Shown: in pieces, positions 33,516 through 42,487 of the stretch
Numbering within the stretch: the stretch's first letter is position 1
Layout of the letters: each line of letters starts with the position of its first letter
Origin: Sphingobacterium tabacisoli
GTDB lineage: Bacteria; Bacteroidota; Bacteroidia; Sphingobacteriales; Sphingobacteriaceae
NCBI RefSeq assembly: GCF_017908035.1
Contig: NZ_JAEQMU010000004.1
Coordinates: 372,001-436,000, forward strand
Reading direction: 5' to 3'
DNA length: 64,000 nucleotides
Notes under the pieces: model-generated
What the model was told of the DNA's origin: nothing
The model's database searches: none
The model's input: only the letters and a program-made list of their open reading frames with translations
Made by a program: the position numbers and the translations under genes

Positions 33516-35024
33516 ATGGAAGGATTGACAACACAGATTAGCACACTATTGGACCACATCATGGTCTCTATACCGGTATTCAAGCCGGAGCTTATCTTGA
33601 TAACGGCTTTTATCGCAAGCATCTTCTCAAGCCTGTTTATCGACCAGCGGTGGAAACAGGGTTCTTTAAGTTTTGCCTTAGTGGGAATTATGCTTTCAGC
33701 CTATTATGTGCATGCGCAGTTAGGCCAAACACAGACTGGCTTCTTTGGCATGCTACAGATAGATGCGCTCTCGGTCTATGCACGGTTGATTATCCTTGGG
33801 CTACTATTACCTATTCTGTTTTTAATCCAGCAATATGCCAAAGATAATGGTATAAAAAATCTCGGGGAAATCTATAGCATCCTATTGGCCGCAACAGTAG
33901 GCATGAATCTATTGACGATCAGCACAAACTGGCTCATGGTATTTATCGCGATAGAGACGCTTTCGATAAGTTCCTACATTCTGGTAGGCTATTTTTCGGA
34001 AAACAAAAAAGGCACAGAAACAGCTAAAATACAATCCGAAGCAACGATGAAGTATGTATTGTTCGGCTCAGTATGTGCCGCAGTCATGCTTTATGGGCTT
34101 TCACTAATTTATGGTTTCACGGGAAATCTTGATTTCATCAGCATTGCCCATATCCAAGGGCTCATAGCCGCACCAAAGGTGATGAGCAGTATTGCGATTT
34201 TATTTGTCTTCGTAGGGATTGGTTTTAAACTGGGCTTTGTTCCTTTTCACCTGTGGACACCAGATGTCTATCAGGGCGCACCAACACCTATTACGACCTT
34301 TCTTTCGACAGTCCCGAAAGTGGCAGCACTGATATTATTCCAACGTCTATTCGAATCCTGGACATCGACCTTATTTTATTTCAGCGAACTGACGATGCTT
34401 TTCATTACGGTAGTCGGCATCGTAACTATGCTGGTGGGTAATCTAATCGCTCTCCGCCAATCGGATACCAAGCGCATGATGGCCTATTCCTCGATTGGAC
34501 ACACAGGATTCCTCCTGATGGCTATCATCAGTAGTGCTAGCGCAGATTATACCACGCTACTCTTTTACGTGACAGTCTACGCCATAATGACTATTGGGGT
34601 ATTTGCCATTATACAGTTTTTAGAGAAGAACATTGGCTCAACAGAGCTAGCCGCCTATAGCGGGCTTGGGAAAAGCAATCCTTTGTTGTTTACCGTTTTC
34701 ACACTGCTCGGTATCGCACTAATAGGCCTCCCCCCGACAGCAGGCTTTATCGGTAAGCTTTTGGTTTTTACAGCGACCTTCGACCTCTATCAGCACACCA
34801 AAGATATCCCAATTCTCCTACTCTTAATAACAGGGGCACTCACTTCGGTGATATCACTGTTTTATTATTTCAAGATCCCCCTATTTGCTTTTTTACGAAA
34901 AGGAGAATCTACAGCACCAGTCCTACCTGTGAACTCTGTAGCCTATTTTATCGCAGTAGGATGCGGAATTGCAATGCTTCTTTATGGACTATTCCCTAAC
35001 TTATTGTCGGGATTATTCTCCTGA
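33516..35024 (+). CDS. nuoN: NADH-quinone oxidoreductase subunit N
   Basis: 502 residues; the third antiporter-like subunit, adjacent to nuoJKA in the complex. Blocks: WLMVFIAIETLSISSYILVGYF (essential Glu), GIGFKLGFVPFHLWTPDVYQGAPTP (Lys and channel end), DTKRMMAYSSIGHTGFLLMAI and GLPPTAGFIGKLLVF. It is the last gene of the cluster. The following 108 bases contain no clear terminator, then a promoter box for the glycan locus. Confidence 0.96.
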   Translation: MEGLTTQISTLLDHIMVSIPVFKPELILITAFIASIFSSLFIDQRWKQGSLSFALVGIMLSAYYVHAQLGQTQTGFFGMLQIDALSVYARLIILGLLLPILFLIQQYAKDNGIKNLGEIYSILLAATVGMNLLTISTNWLMVFIAIETLSISSYILVGYFSENKKGTETAKIQSEATMKYVLFGSVCAAVMLYGLSLIYGFTGNLDFISIAHIQGLIAAPKVMSSIAILFVFVGIGFKLGFVPFHLWTPDVYQGAPTPITTFLSTVPKVAALILFQRLFESWTSTLFYFSELTMLFITVVGIVTMLVGNLIALRQSDTKRMMAYSSIGHTGFLLMAIISSASADYTTLLFYVTVYAIMTIGVFAIIQFLEKNIGSTELAAYSGLGKSNPLLFTVFTLLGIALIGLPPTAGFIGKLLVFTATFDLYQHTKDIPILLLLITGALTSVISLFYYFKIPLFAFLRKGESTAPVLPVNSVAYFIAVGCGIAMLLYGLFPNLLSGLFS

Positions 35025-35120
35025 TAAACCTATAATTGACCAGAGGCTAGGATAGACGATTGAAAAAGTACGGCTTAATATAATTTATGTACCTAATTGG
35101 TGAATATAAACCATTTTATC

Positions 35121-35128
35121 TAAGTTTG
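35121..35128 (+). promoter_or_regulatory. Promoter -7 box next to the DUF4254 start codon
   Basis: TAAGTTTG, with TTG at 35097-35099 (21-base gap) as -33. The box ends only 4 bases before the ATG at 35133, so transcription would begin at or near the start codon, implying a leaderless mRNA. Confidence 0.5.
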
Positions 35129-35132
35129 TAAT

Positions 35133-35738
35133 ATGATTAGTGCAATTGCAAATGCTATTTTCCAACGTGTAATCAATGATTATCACGTTCAGGATGAGAT
35201 TGACCATCCGATTGAAAATCCATACGAAGGGAGCTCCTTAGAGCACCTGTTGTATTTGAAATGTTGGATAGATACCGCCCAATGGCATATGGAAGATGTC
35301 GTACGAAATCCAGATATCGACCCTAAAGATGGGCTCTATTGGAAACGACGGATTGATAAACAAAATCAAGTGCGTACAGATACGGTTGAATATATAGACA
35401 GCTACTACCTGACGAAATACGCGGATGTAATACCAGCGACTGATGCACGTATCAATACGGAAAGTCCGGCTTGGGCAATTGATCGACTCTCGATATTGGC
35501 CTTGAAAATCTACCATATGGAGCAGGAAACATTGCGTACAGACGTTGACAAAAACCATATCGACACCTGTCAGCAAAAACTGGACATCTTATTGGAACAG
35601 CGCAAAGACCTATCAAAAAGCATCGATGAGCTACTGGAAGATGTAGCATCAGGGCAAAAATACATGAAGGCATACAAGCAAATGAAGATGTACAATGATC
35701 CTTCATTAAATCCCGTTCTTTACGGAGCTCAGAAATAA
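35133..35738 (+). CDS. DUF4254 protein
   Basis: 201 residues, soluble and helical. It opens with SAIANAIFQRVINDYHVQDE and contains NPYEGSSLEHLLYLKCWIDTAQWHMEDVVRNP, the His- and Asp-rich signature of DUF4254, and a C-terminal ELLEDVASGQKYMKAYKQMKMYNDP. The family is often beside a family-9 glycosyltransferase in Bacteroidota, as it is here 7 bases upstream of one, which suggests a role in lipopolysaccharide or glycan assembly. The biochemical activity is unknown. Confidence 0.85.
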   Translation: MISAIANAIFQRVINDYHVQDEIDHPIENPYEGSSLEHLLYLKCWIDTAQWHMEDVVRNPDIDPKDGLYWKRRIDKQNQVRTDTVEYIDSYYLTKYADVIPATDARINTESPAWAIDRLSILALKIYHMEQETLRTDVDKNHIDTCQQKLDILLEQRKDLSKSIDELLEDVASGQKYMKAYKQMKMYNDPSLNPVLYGAQK

Positions 35739-35745
35739 AACTTAG

Positions 35746-36762
35746 ATGAAGCGTATTATAGTTACTCGTTTTTCTGCGATGGGTGATGTGGCTATGGTCG
35801 CTTCAGTACTCTCCGAATTCCAGCAACAGCATATGGACACCGAAATCATTATGGTGTCCAGAAAGCTATTTGCTGCATTTTTCGAACATATTCCTCGATT
35901 GGTATTTCATCCAATGGACCCCATGGGAAAACACAAGGGCCTGATTGGACTATTTAAGCTATTCAAGGAATTAAAAAAATATAACGCCGACTTTGTAGCG
36001 GACCTACATAACAATATCAGGTCACGAATATTAGGAAGCCTATTCCGTCTATCCGGAACAACAACAGATACGTTGGACAAAGGCCGCGCAGAAAAGAAGG
36101 CATTAACCCGTCCCAATAATAAGGTAAAACGTCAGTTAAAACTAACGACGGAACGTTATGCAGATGTATTCCGTAAGCTCGGTTTTAAAATCCAATTAAG
36201 CCACGCCTTAAAAAAAACAGAGCGATTACTTCCGGAAGGACTATCTGCAGACTTTCCTAAGGCAAAAAAGAGGATTGGAATCGCCCCATTTGCACAACAT
36301 AGCTTTAAGGTGTTGTCACTCTCTAAAATGAACGAAGTGATCGCCCGTCTATCCCAGCTCGACTACGCCGTCTATATTTTTGGAGGAGGCCCCCAAGAAA
36401 AGGCAATAGCTGAAAAATGGGCCAAGGAGTATACCAACGTAAAAAGCCTTATTGGCCAATTCAGCGTAAGTCAGGAACTCGATATCATCGCCAATCTAAA
36501 TCTGATGATCAGTATGGACAGTTCCGGTATGCATATGGCCTCGTTGGTAGGCACACGATGTGTATCTGTTTGGGGAGCAACACACCCATTTGCCGGATTT
36601 TTGGGATATGGACAACAGTATGATGATATAATACAGATAGAACATCCCAATCGCCCAAGTTCTGTCTATGGCAACAAACCCTGCGATTGTGATGGTACCG
36701 AAGCCATAGATTTAGTATCTTCGCAGATGATAATAGACCATATCACCAATATATGCGAATAG
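35746..36762 (+). CDS. Family 9 glycosyltransferase (ADP-heptose:LPS heptosyltransferase type)
   Basis: 338 residues, GT-B fold. N-terminal IIVTRFSAMGDVAMVASVLSEF is the GT9 acceptor-side loop (RFSAMGDV). The C-terminal nucleotide-sugar half has KRIGIAPFAQHSFKVLS and LMISMDSSGMHMASLVGTRCVSVWGATHP, where the D-S-S-G-M-H-M-A block is the heptosyltransferase motif. It transfers a sugar, probably a heptose or a similar residue, to a lipid-A core acceptor on the cytosolic face of the inner membrane. It overlaps the next gene by 10 bases. Confidence 0.92.
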   Translation: MKRIIVTRFSAMGDVAMVASVLSEFQQQHMDTEIIMVSRKLFAAFFEHIPRLVFHPMDPMGKHKGLIGLFKLFKELKKYNADFVADLHNNIRSRILGSLFRLSGTTTDTLDKGRAEKKALTRPNNKVKRQLKLTTERYADVFRKLGFKIQLSHALKKTERLLPEGLSADFPKAKKRIGIAPFAQHSFKVLSLSKMNEVIARLSQLDYAVYIFGGGPQEKAIAEKWAKEYTNVKSLIGQFSVSQELDIIANLNLMISMDSSGMHMASLVGTRCVSVWGATHPFAGFLGYGQQYDDIIQIEHPNRPSSVYGNKPCDCDGTEAIDLVSSQMIIDHITNICE

Positions 36763-37868
36763 GATTTGATGCCAAACGTTATTTTTTGAACCAAACAGGC
36801 TTAGGCAACTATAGCCGGGACTTGGTACGTATCCTCGAACATTATTACCCCAAAAACGATTATATCAAATACACGCCAAAGCTTCGTGGAGCATGGTTGG
36901 ATTCAGAAGAATTCAGAAAGACAACCAAACTTCCTGAAGGGAGATTCAATAACTTTTTCCCTAGCCTATGGAGAAACAGTGGCGTTGTTAAAGATCTAAA
37001 ACGAGATAATATTGATATATTCCATGGGCTCTCCGGTGAAATCCCAATGGGTCTAAAAGAGAACCATATCAAATCGGTAGTGACAATCCACGACTTGATT
37101 TTTTTGAAATACCCTAAGCTTTATAAAGGTATCGACCGATACATCTATAACAAAAAGTTCAAATATGCGGTCAATAATGCCGATAAGGTCGTAGCAATAA
37201 GTGAACAGACGAAGCGTGATATCGCGGAGTTTTATGGTATCCCGGCAGAAAGAATCGAGGTAATCTATCAAGGATGCCATCCAGCGTTTAAAACAATAAA
37301 AACGGAAGTACAAAAAGAAAATCTCCGCAAAAAGTACAATCTCCCGAACCAATTCATATTGAATGTAGGTTCGATAGAACCCCGTAAAAACGCCTTTCAG
37401 ATTGTTAAAGCGGTAGAAAACTTAGATATCCCGTTAATAATTATTGGAAAGACAACGGAATATGCAAAACAAATCAAAGCTTATATTGCACAAAAAGGCC
37501 TCGAAAACAGAATTTTTCTAATGCAGGGATTCACAATGGAGGAGCTTTCCGTAATTTATGCAATGGCGGATGTTTTTGTTTACCCTTCCCTATACGAAGG
37601 TTTTGGGATTCCGATTATAGAAGCTCTCTACTCGGGAACTCCAGTGGTAAGCACAAACTCGGGGGTATTTCCAGAAGCAGGAGGGCCATTTTCTTACTAT
37701 ATCAACCCTCAAGATATAGGAGAAATCCAATACGCAATATCATCTATACTTAATAGCTCTAATATGCGGGATGAAATGGTGGCAGAGGGGATAACGTATG
37801 TACAGCGATTTAACGACCAGACCATTGCTGAAGAATGGGACAGTTTATATAATAGTTTGCTTAGGTAA
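36753..37868 (+). CDS. Family 4 glycosyltransferase
   Basis: 371 residues, GT-B. N-terminal IGFDAKRYFLNQTGLGNYSRDLVRIL (acceptor loop GLGNYS), EPRKNAFQIVKAVENL (phosphate-binding), ADVFVYPSLYEGFGIPIIEALYSGTPVVS (the E-x7-E retaining motif at about 284-292). A retaining enzyme with a nucleotide-sugar donor. It is coupled to the GT9 gene by overlap and ends 5 bases from a convergent gene. Donor and acceptor sugars are not inferable. Confidence 0.93.
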   Translation: MRIGFDAKRYFLNQTGLGNYSRDLVRILEHYYPKNDYIKYTPKLRGAWLDSEEFRKTTKLPEGRFNNFFPSLWRNSGVVKDLKRDNIDIFHGLSGEIPMGLKENHIKSVVTIHDLIFLKYPKLYKGIDRYIYNKKFKYAVNNADKVVAISEQTKRDIAEFYGIPAERIEVIYQGCHPAFKTIKTEVQKENLRKKYNLPNQFILNVGSIEPRKNAFQIVKAVENLDIPLIIIGKTTEYAKQIKAYIAQKGLENRIFLMQGFTMEELSVIYAMADVFVYPSLYEGFGIPIIEALYSGTPVVSTNSGVFPEAGGPFSYYINPQDIGEIQYAISSILNSSNMRDEMVAEGITYVQRFNDQTIAEEWDSLYNSLLR

Positions 37869-37873
37869 ATTGA

Positions 37874-38635
37874 TTACTTCTTATATAAATAAAAGTCTCC
37901 TTCTTTTTTAAACATATAGGCAATACGTGATTTCAATATCAATGGAGTACGTTGTATCTTTCTAGATATCGATGTCCAATAATGTGCTAGGTTTCTTTTT
38001 CGTGCACCCCAAGAATCTTCCCACCAATGAATTGCGATAGTATTGTCCGTGAGACAACTCTCATGGTAAGACTCCATCCAAGAAAAAGGATAGAAATAGT
38101 CTTTGGTCAACACCAGCACATCTTCTAGCTGTTGGGTCTCATAAGTACTGACACCATATTTCCCCAACAAAATGTCACTCGATACATTGGGCGCAGCCAT
38201 CGGATGGTATTTCATACGCTGAAGCTTCTCCGTCTCTCTCAAGCAATCTTCGACAAAAGCATTCCCTTTTTCACATCCAATTACAGCAGTATTAAAAGGA
38301 AATTTAGATACACCTATTTCTGTTTGAAAAGCAATAAACGACTTCGCCCCCAAGAGATGATCAAAAGTTTTAATAACTTCTACATCTGTATCTAAATAAA
38401 TTCCTCCATGCTTAAAAATGGCGTAAAGCCGCATATAATCAGCGATAAAAGCCCACCTTTTCTGCTTATACAGTATTTTTAAAAAGGGCATTTCATCAAA
38501 AGGAGTATTGGATTCATCCCACCGTCTGATCTCGTAACCTGGTAAATTTGCTTCCCAAGAATTTATACACTTTCTTATAGTCTCACTATATCCTGCTCCT
38601 CCATACCAACAAAAATGAATAATTTTAGGAATCAT
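37874..38635 (-). CDS. Family 32-type glycosyltransferase (DXD sugar-binding region)
   Basis: 253 residues, GT-A fold. It begins IPKIIHFCWYGGAGYSETIRKCI, the usual start of this family, then WAFIADYMRLYAIFKHGGIYLDTDVE with the DXD metal site at D82-D84. Acceptor unknown; family members add Man, Gal or GlcNAc to capsules or polysaccharide side chains. The stop faces the preceding GT4 gene (5-base gap), and its promoter overlaps that of the next gene. Confidence 0.88.
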   Translation of the reverse strand: MIPKIIHFCWYGGAGYSETIRKCINSWEANLPGYEIRRWDESNTPFDEMPFLKILYKQKRWAFIADYMRLYAIFKHGGIYLDTDVEVIKTFDHLLGAKSFIAFQTEIGVSKFPFNTAVIGCEKGNAFVEDCLRETEKLQRMKYHPMAAPNVSSDILLGKYGVSTYETQQLEDVLVLTKDYFYPFSWMESYHESCLTDNTIAIHWWEDSWGARKRNLAHYWTSISRKIQRTPLILKSRIAYMFKKEGDFYLYKK

Positions 38636-38656
38636 CGTTTTACTTTATTATTTATT

Positions 38657-38674
38657 TATCTTTGCTCAAAGATA
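38657..38674. promoter_or_regulatory. Mirror-image divergent promoter boxes
   Basis: TATCTTTG CT CAAAGATA: the first half is a plus-strand TAnnTTTG box (38657-38664) for the gene at 38695; the second half read on the minus strand is the same box (38667-38674) for the gene ending at 38635. The two boxes are separated by 2 bases and form a near-perfect palindrome. Confidence 0.55.
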
Positions 38675-38694
38675 GATAAATTGTAACATATTAT

Positions 38695-39468
38695 ATGGGA
38701 ATAAGCGGACTTGTTATTACATTTAATGAAGAGAAAAACATCAGAAAGTGTATTTTAAGTTTACAAGAAGTTTGCGACGAAGTTATTATTATCGATTCCA
38801 ATAGTAAGGACAATACGGTTGCCATCGCCGAGTCTCTAGGTGCAGTAGTTATTTCTCAAGATTTTCTTGGCGATGGCCCTCAACGCATTTTTGGACTACA
38901 ATTCTGTAAAAACGACTGGATATTAAACCTAGATACAGATGAGTTTCTTGATAAAGATTGTTTTTCATTCTTTAAAAACAAAGAATACGAAAATCAATCC
39001 TACGACGCTTATAACTTTCGAAGAAGAAATTTCCTAAAAGACAAGGAGATACGTTTTACAGAATGTTATCCTGATTATACATGTCGGTTCTTTAACAAAA
39101 AAACAGCTATCCCCTCGGCACAAAAAGTACATCAACACGTTATAGCTACGAATATGTATAAATCAAAAATGCATATTTTGCACTATGCGTGGGCCGATTT
39201 TCATCAACTGATAGCAAAAAAAAACCAATATACAGACTGGCAAGTTGAAGAACTCCTTAAGAACGGTAAGCGTATTAATGCATTCTCTCCTATAATACAT
39301 GGAACAGCAACGTTCTTTAAGGCTTACTTTTTAAAAAAAGGTGTATTTAATGGCATCGATGGTGTAACGTTTTCACTTATTCAATCGTTCTTCTCTTATA
39401 TGAAATATGCAAAACTGTTAGAAGCACTACGAAATAAAAAAAAAGGCAGTACTAGTGTCGGCATGTAA
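38695..39468 (+). CDS. Family 2 glycosyltransferase (WaaE/KdtX-like)
   Basis: 257 residues, GT-A. N-terminal GISGLVITFNEEKNIRKCILS, then DEVIIIDSNSKDNTVAIAESLG, and the metal site at DWILNLDTDEFLD (about 84-92). This is the layout of the lipopolysaccharide-core beta-glucosyltransferase family (WaaE/KdtX). A long basic helix closes the protein. The region from here to about 46 kb is visibly AT-richer than the nuo and gltB genes. Confidence 0.9.
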   Translation: MGISGLVITFNEEKNIRKCILSLQEVCDEVIIIDSNSKDNTVAIAESLGAVVISQDFLGDGPQRIFGLQFCKNDWILNLDTDEFLDKDCFSFFKNKEYENQSYDAYNFRRRNFLKDKEIRFTECYPDYTCRFFNKKTAIPSAQKVHQHVIATNMYKSKMHILHYAWADFHQLIAKKNQYTDWQVEELLKNGKRINAFSPIIHGTATFFKAYFLKKGVFNGIDGVTFSLIQSFFSYMKYAKLLEALRNKKKGSTSVGM

Positions 39469-39507
39469 TTTGCAGTTTTAAAGCTTTGAAAGAAATATAA
39501 TACGTTA

Positions 39508-40599
39508 ATGATGTACACCGTTCCTACAATTACGAAAAATTCTCGCCCTTCACACTATAAAAAAGCAGTTGCATTCTGCGTAGACAAGGCTTATCTGCCT
39601 TATGCGTCGTTTGTTGCCAATCAAATTTTAGAAAAAGAAAAAAATAGGGACTTTGATGTTATCATCTGCGTGCCGGAAAGGGATTTATTATTTCCGATTC
39701 CCGACTCTGAGATTCGCTATTGCTCCATAGATTACTCATGTATGTTAAATCTTCCTGTGGGAAGACTTTCTATGGCAACCTATCACAAGATCTTTTTACC
39801 GGCAATTTTTAAAGAGGAATACGAACAAATCCTTTACCTAGACGCTGACGTCTATTTAAACAGTTCCTGCATATCTTCTTTAATGAGTAGCTATAAAGAA
39901 AATAAAGGTCTGGCGATGGCCGTAGATATATCGGAAATCGAACGTAAGTCTGGTCTAAATTTCCACAATAACTACTTGAACCGATATGCCAACTTAAATC
40001 ATCAATATCGCAATGCAGGTGTTATACTTTTCAATACTAAGAGATTAGCAGAAATTAACTACTTAGAGCAATTGATGAACTATGCGGAAAAGAATAAACA
40101 AAAGCTCTTACGACATGACCAAACGCTTATCAATACAGTGCTGAGCAATGAAATTAGTTCTTTATCCTTTTTATTTAACTACCAGCTTATCGACACAACT
40201 ATACCTCTCTTAGACGAATTCAAGCCAAAAATCCTTCACTTCGTTGGCGAACTGAAGCCTTGGAATACAGAATTTGGTTTTATCGGTTCTTTTCATGCCG
40301 AATACGATAGTTTTATCCGTACTCACTTTCCACATCATCAACTTCATTCCAAATCTGAGTTTGAATTGAAATATGAAAGCCGCAAGAAAAAACGTAAATA
40401 CAAGAATCCTGTACGTGAAAAATTGTCGCTAAACGTTTTTGTAGGGAAAGAAAGATTAAAAGGTATTATTGCTTATTTTAGCAAACCTCGAAATTCCGAA
40501 ACTGTTGAAAAACGCAAAATAAGAAGGATAATTTCTCGCTTTCGTGCGAGCATTGATAGGTCGATTTGTGAATCTGACGTGCAACCTGCAAGAAGCTAA
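39508..40599 (+). CDS. Family 8 glycosyltransferase
   Basis: 363 residues, GT-A. AVAFCVDKAYLPYASFVANQI, EQILYLDADVYL (DXD at D112-D114), NAGVILFNTKRL, RHDQTLINTVL, and KILHFVGELKPW (family HxxG.KPW). The family usually adds galactose or glucose with retention. The end is a very basic extension (RKKKRKYKNPVREK ...) after the catalytic domain, probably for membrane or acceptor contact. It follows the GT2 gene after 39 bases. A second start at the adjacent Met would only shorten it by one residue. Confidence 0.92.
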   Translation: MMYTVPTITKNSRPSHYKKAVAFCVDKAYLPYASFVANQILEKEKNRDFDVIICVPERDLLFPIPDSEIRYCSIDYSCMLNLPVGRLSMATYHKIFLPAIFKEEYEQILYLDADVYLNSSCISSLMSSYKENKGLAMAVDISEIERKSGLNFHNNYLNRYANLNHQYRNAGVILFNTKRLAEINYLEQLMNYAEKNKQKLLRHDQTLINTVLSNEISSLSFLFNYQLIDTTIPLLDEFKPKILHFVGELKPWNTEFGFIGSFHAEYDSFIRTHFPHHQLHSKSEFELKYESRKKKRKYKNPVREKLSLNVFVGKERLKGIIAYFSKPRNSETVEKRKIRRIISRFRASIDRSICESDVQPARS

Positions 40600-40623
40600 C
40601 TATTCATTAAGTCGATTAGAAGG

Positions 40624-41643
40624 ATGTTTCAAGGAAAGAAAATACTACTTGCTGTCCCTGACCATGTTGGTTTTCCAGAAGTTTTTAAAAGAAATTTAGA
40701 ACATATAGGTCTTGAAGTTTTTACTCTTGCAGCACCACCTATTGACCATTTTAAATATAAAAACATTTTCCAGCGAGCACACAATTTCATACGTAAAAAA
40801 TTTTTCAAGGATAGAGATTTTAAACGGAAGTTATTCCTTGAACAAAACAAACACGAACTTATACAGAAACTTAATGGAGTAGAAAAGATTGATTATACTC
40901 TATTTATTCGTCCCGATCAGTATGCTCTTGAAGTTGTAAAAATGGTAAGACAAAAGAGTGAAAAAATGCTCTGTTATCAGTGGGACGGATTAGAGCGATA
41001 CCCAAACATCTATGAATATATACCTTTCATGGATAGGTTTTTCGTGTTTGACACGAAAGATTTATCTGTAGAAAACACCTTACCATTAACAAATTTCTTT
41101 TTTGACTTTTTCGAAACAAATAGTATAGTAAACAAAAATGAAGTATATTATATAGGGAGCTATTTGGAAGATCGTCTCGAATTAATAGGAGACATAGATC
41201 AAAAACTAGACATACTGGGCATTGACAGAACTATAAAAATTGTCTCTAATAGAAACCGTGTTATCGAACTCATTAATTCGAAGGGTCTTATCCCATATCC
41301 GAACACGATTTCTTACATGGAAAACCTAAAAGCCGTAGTCAACGCAACCGTGCTTATCGATATACAGAATCCTATACACAACGGACTTTCTTTCAGAATC
41401 TTTGAAGGGCTAGGATATGATAAAAAAATTATCACGACAAATACTGATGTTATTAAATATGATTTCTACCACCCTAACAATATTTTAGTATGGGACAATC
41501 AAACTAAAGAAGACCTTAGTTCATTTTTATCACTTCCATATCAGGTCTTACCTAAGCATGTCAAAAACAAATATAGTTTCACGAATTGGTTTTCCTATAT
41601 CACTGAAGAAAAGCCTTATGAAGCAATTGACTTGCCATCTTAG
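40624..41643 (+). CDS. Unclassified glycosyltransferase-like protein (paralog A)
   Basis: 339 residues. GT-B-like signs: an N-terminal strand-loop KKILLAVPDHVGFPEVFKRNL, a Rossmann-type alternation, and a C-terminal block HNGLSFRIFEGLGYDKKIITT (about 258-278), resembling the donor-side EGLxxRxFE motif of GT-B enzymes, then YDFYHPNN. Cys-poor, basic N-terminus. The gene at 42488-43498 encodes a related protein with the same closing motif. I do not recognise the family by name. Position within the glycan locus suggests a sugar or phosphate transfer. Confidence 0.7.
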   Translation: MFQGKKILLAVPDHVGFPEVFKRNLEHIGLEVFTLAAPPIDHFKYKNIFQRAHNFIRKKFFKDRDFKRKLFLEQNKHELIQKLNGVEKIDYTLFIRPDQYALEVVKMVRQKSEKMLCYQWDGLERYPNIYEYIPFMDRFFVFDTKDLSVENTLPLTNFFFDFFETNSIVNKNEVYYIGSYLEDRLELIGDIDQKLDILGIDRTIKIVSNRNRVIELINSKGLIPYPNTISYMENLKAVVNATVLIDIQNPIHNGLSFRIFEGLGYDKKIITTNTDVIKYDFYHPNNILVWDNQTKEDLSSFLSLPYQVLPKHVKNKYSFTNWFSYITEEKPYEAIDLPS

Positions 41644-41686
41644 ATCAATGGTTACTAATCATTATGCTTAACCTAAATACCGTGTT

Positions 41687-42484
41687 ATGAGTAAAAGAAT
41701 CAAAAAGATCTGTCACTATCTCCAATATAAATATATTACTATTTTTGATAGTCTTGTAAAAAAGCAACGAAAGGATCCCCGTCATATCCCCATTATTATT
41801 ATAAATTTCAATCAACTTGAAACGCTAAAGCAGCTAGTTTCATTTCTTTTAGAAAAAGAATTTCGGAAAATTGTAATTATAGATAATAACTCTACCTACC
41901 CTCCTCTAATGGATTACTATAAATCAATTAACGGGAAAGTAACAGTGGAAAGAATGCATGAAAATCACGGTCACATGGTATTCTTTAAAAATCGGAGTTT
42001 GTTAGAAAAATATGCAAAAGGCTACTATGTCGTCACAGATGCAGACATATCTCTTAACCCAGCGATGCCAAAAGACTTTATGAACAGTTTGCTGAAACTC
42101 ATGGATAGGTATCATTATCACATTTTAAAGGCTGGTCTAGCCTTAGATCTAGAAACAATACCAGACTATTACCCGTTAAAAGAAAAAGTCAAAAATTGGG
42201 AAGCAAAGTTCTGGTCAGATCAATTAGAAGAGCACGTATTCAAAGCCGATATCGATACTACATTTGCACTCTACAAGCCCAACTATCCGTTAAGATTTAA
42301 TATAAATAATCAGTTCTATAAAGCGGTGAGAATCGCTGGGAAATTCACTTGCAAACACATGGGTTGGTATCTTGATCCGGAGAATTTAACAGCCGAACAA
42401 TTATACTATATGTCAACATCATCAATATCCAATTCTTGGAAGTTTGATGAAGAGGGGAAACTAAAATCTAATGAAGACTATTAA
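41687..42484 (+). CDS. Family 2-like glycosyltransferase
   Basis: 265 residues. The core HIPIIIINFNQLETLKQLVSFL, RKIVIIDNNSTYPPLM and YYVVTDADISLNPAMP (DXD-type metal site DAD at about 117-119) is a short GT-A domain. The first 20 residues are basic (MSKRIKKICHYLQYK). The second half contains ADIDTTFALYKPNYPLRF and ends in a His/Trp-containing part (CKHMGWYLDPEN) that probably contacts the acceptor. Its stop faces the next gene 3 bases away on the other strand. Confidence 0.82.
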   Translation: MSKRIKKICHYLQYKYITIFDSLVKKQRKDPRHIPIIIINFNQLETLKQLVSFLLEKEFRKIVIIDNNSTYPPLMDYYKSINGKVTVERMHENHGHMVFFKNRSLLEKYAKGYYVVTDADISLNPAMPKDFMNSLLKLMDRYHYHILKAGLALDLETIPDYYPLKEKVKNWEAKFWSDQLEEHVFKADIDTTFALYKPNYPLRFNINNQFYKAVRIAGKFTCKHMGWYLDPENLTAEQLYYMSTSSISNSWKFDEEGKLKSNEDY

Positions 42485-42487
42485 GCA

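Noticed and set aside
37869..37873. Terminator between convergent glycan genes
   Set aside because: Only 5 bases lie between the stops and no stem is formed there.
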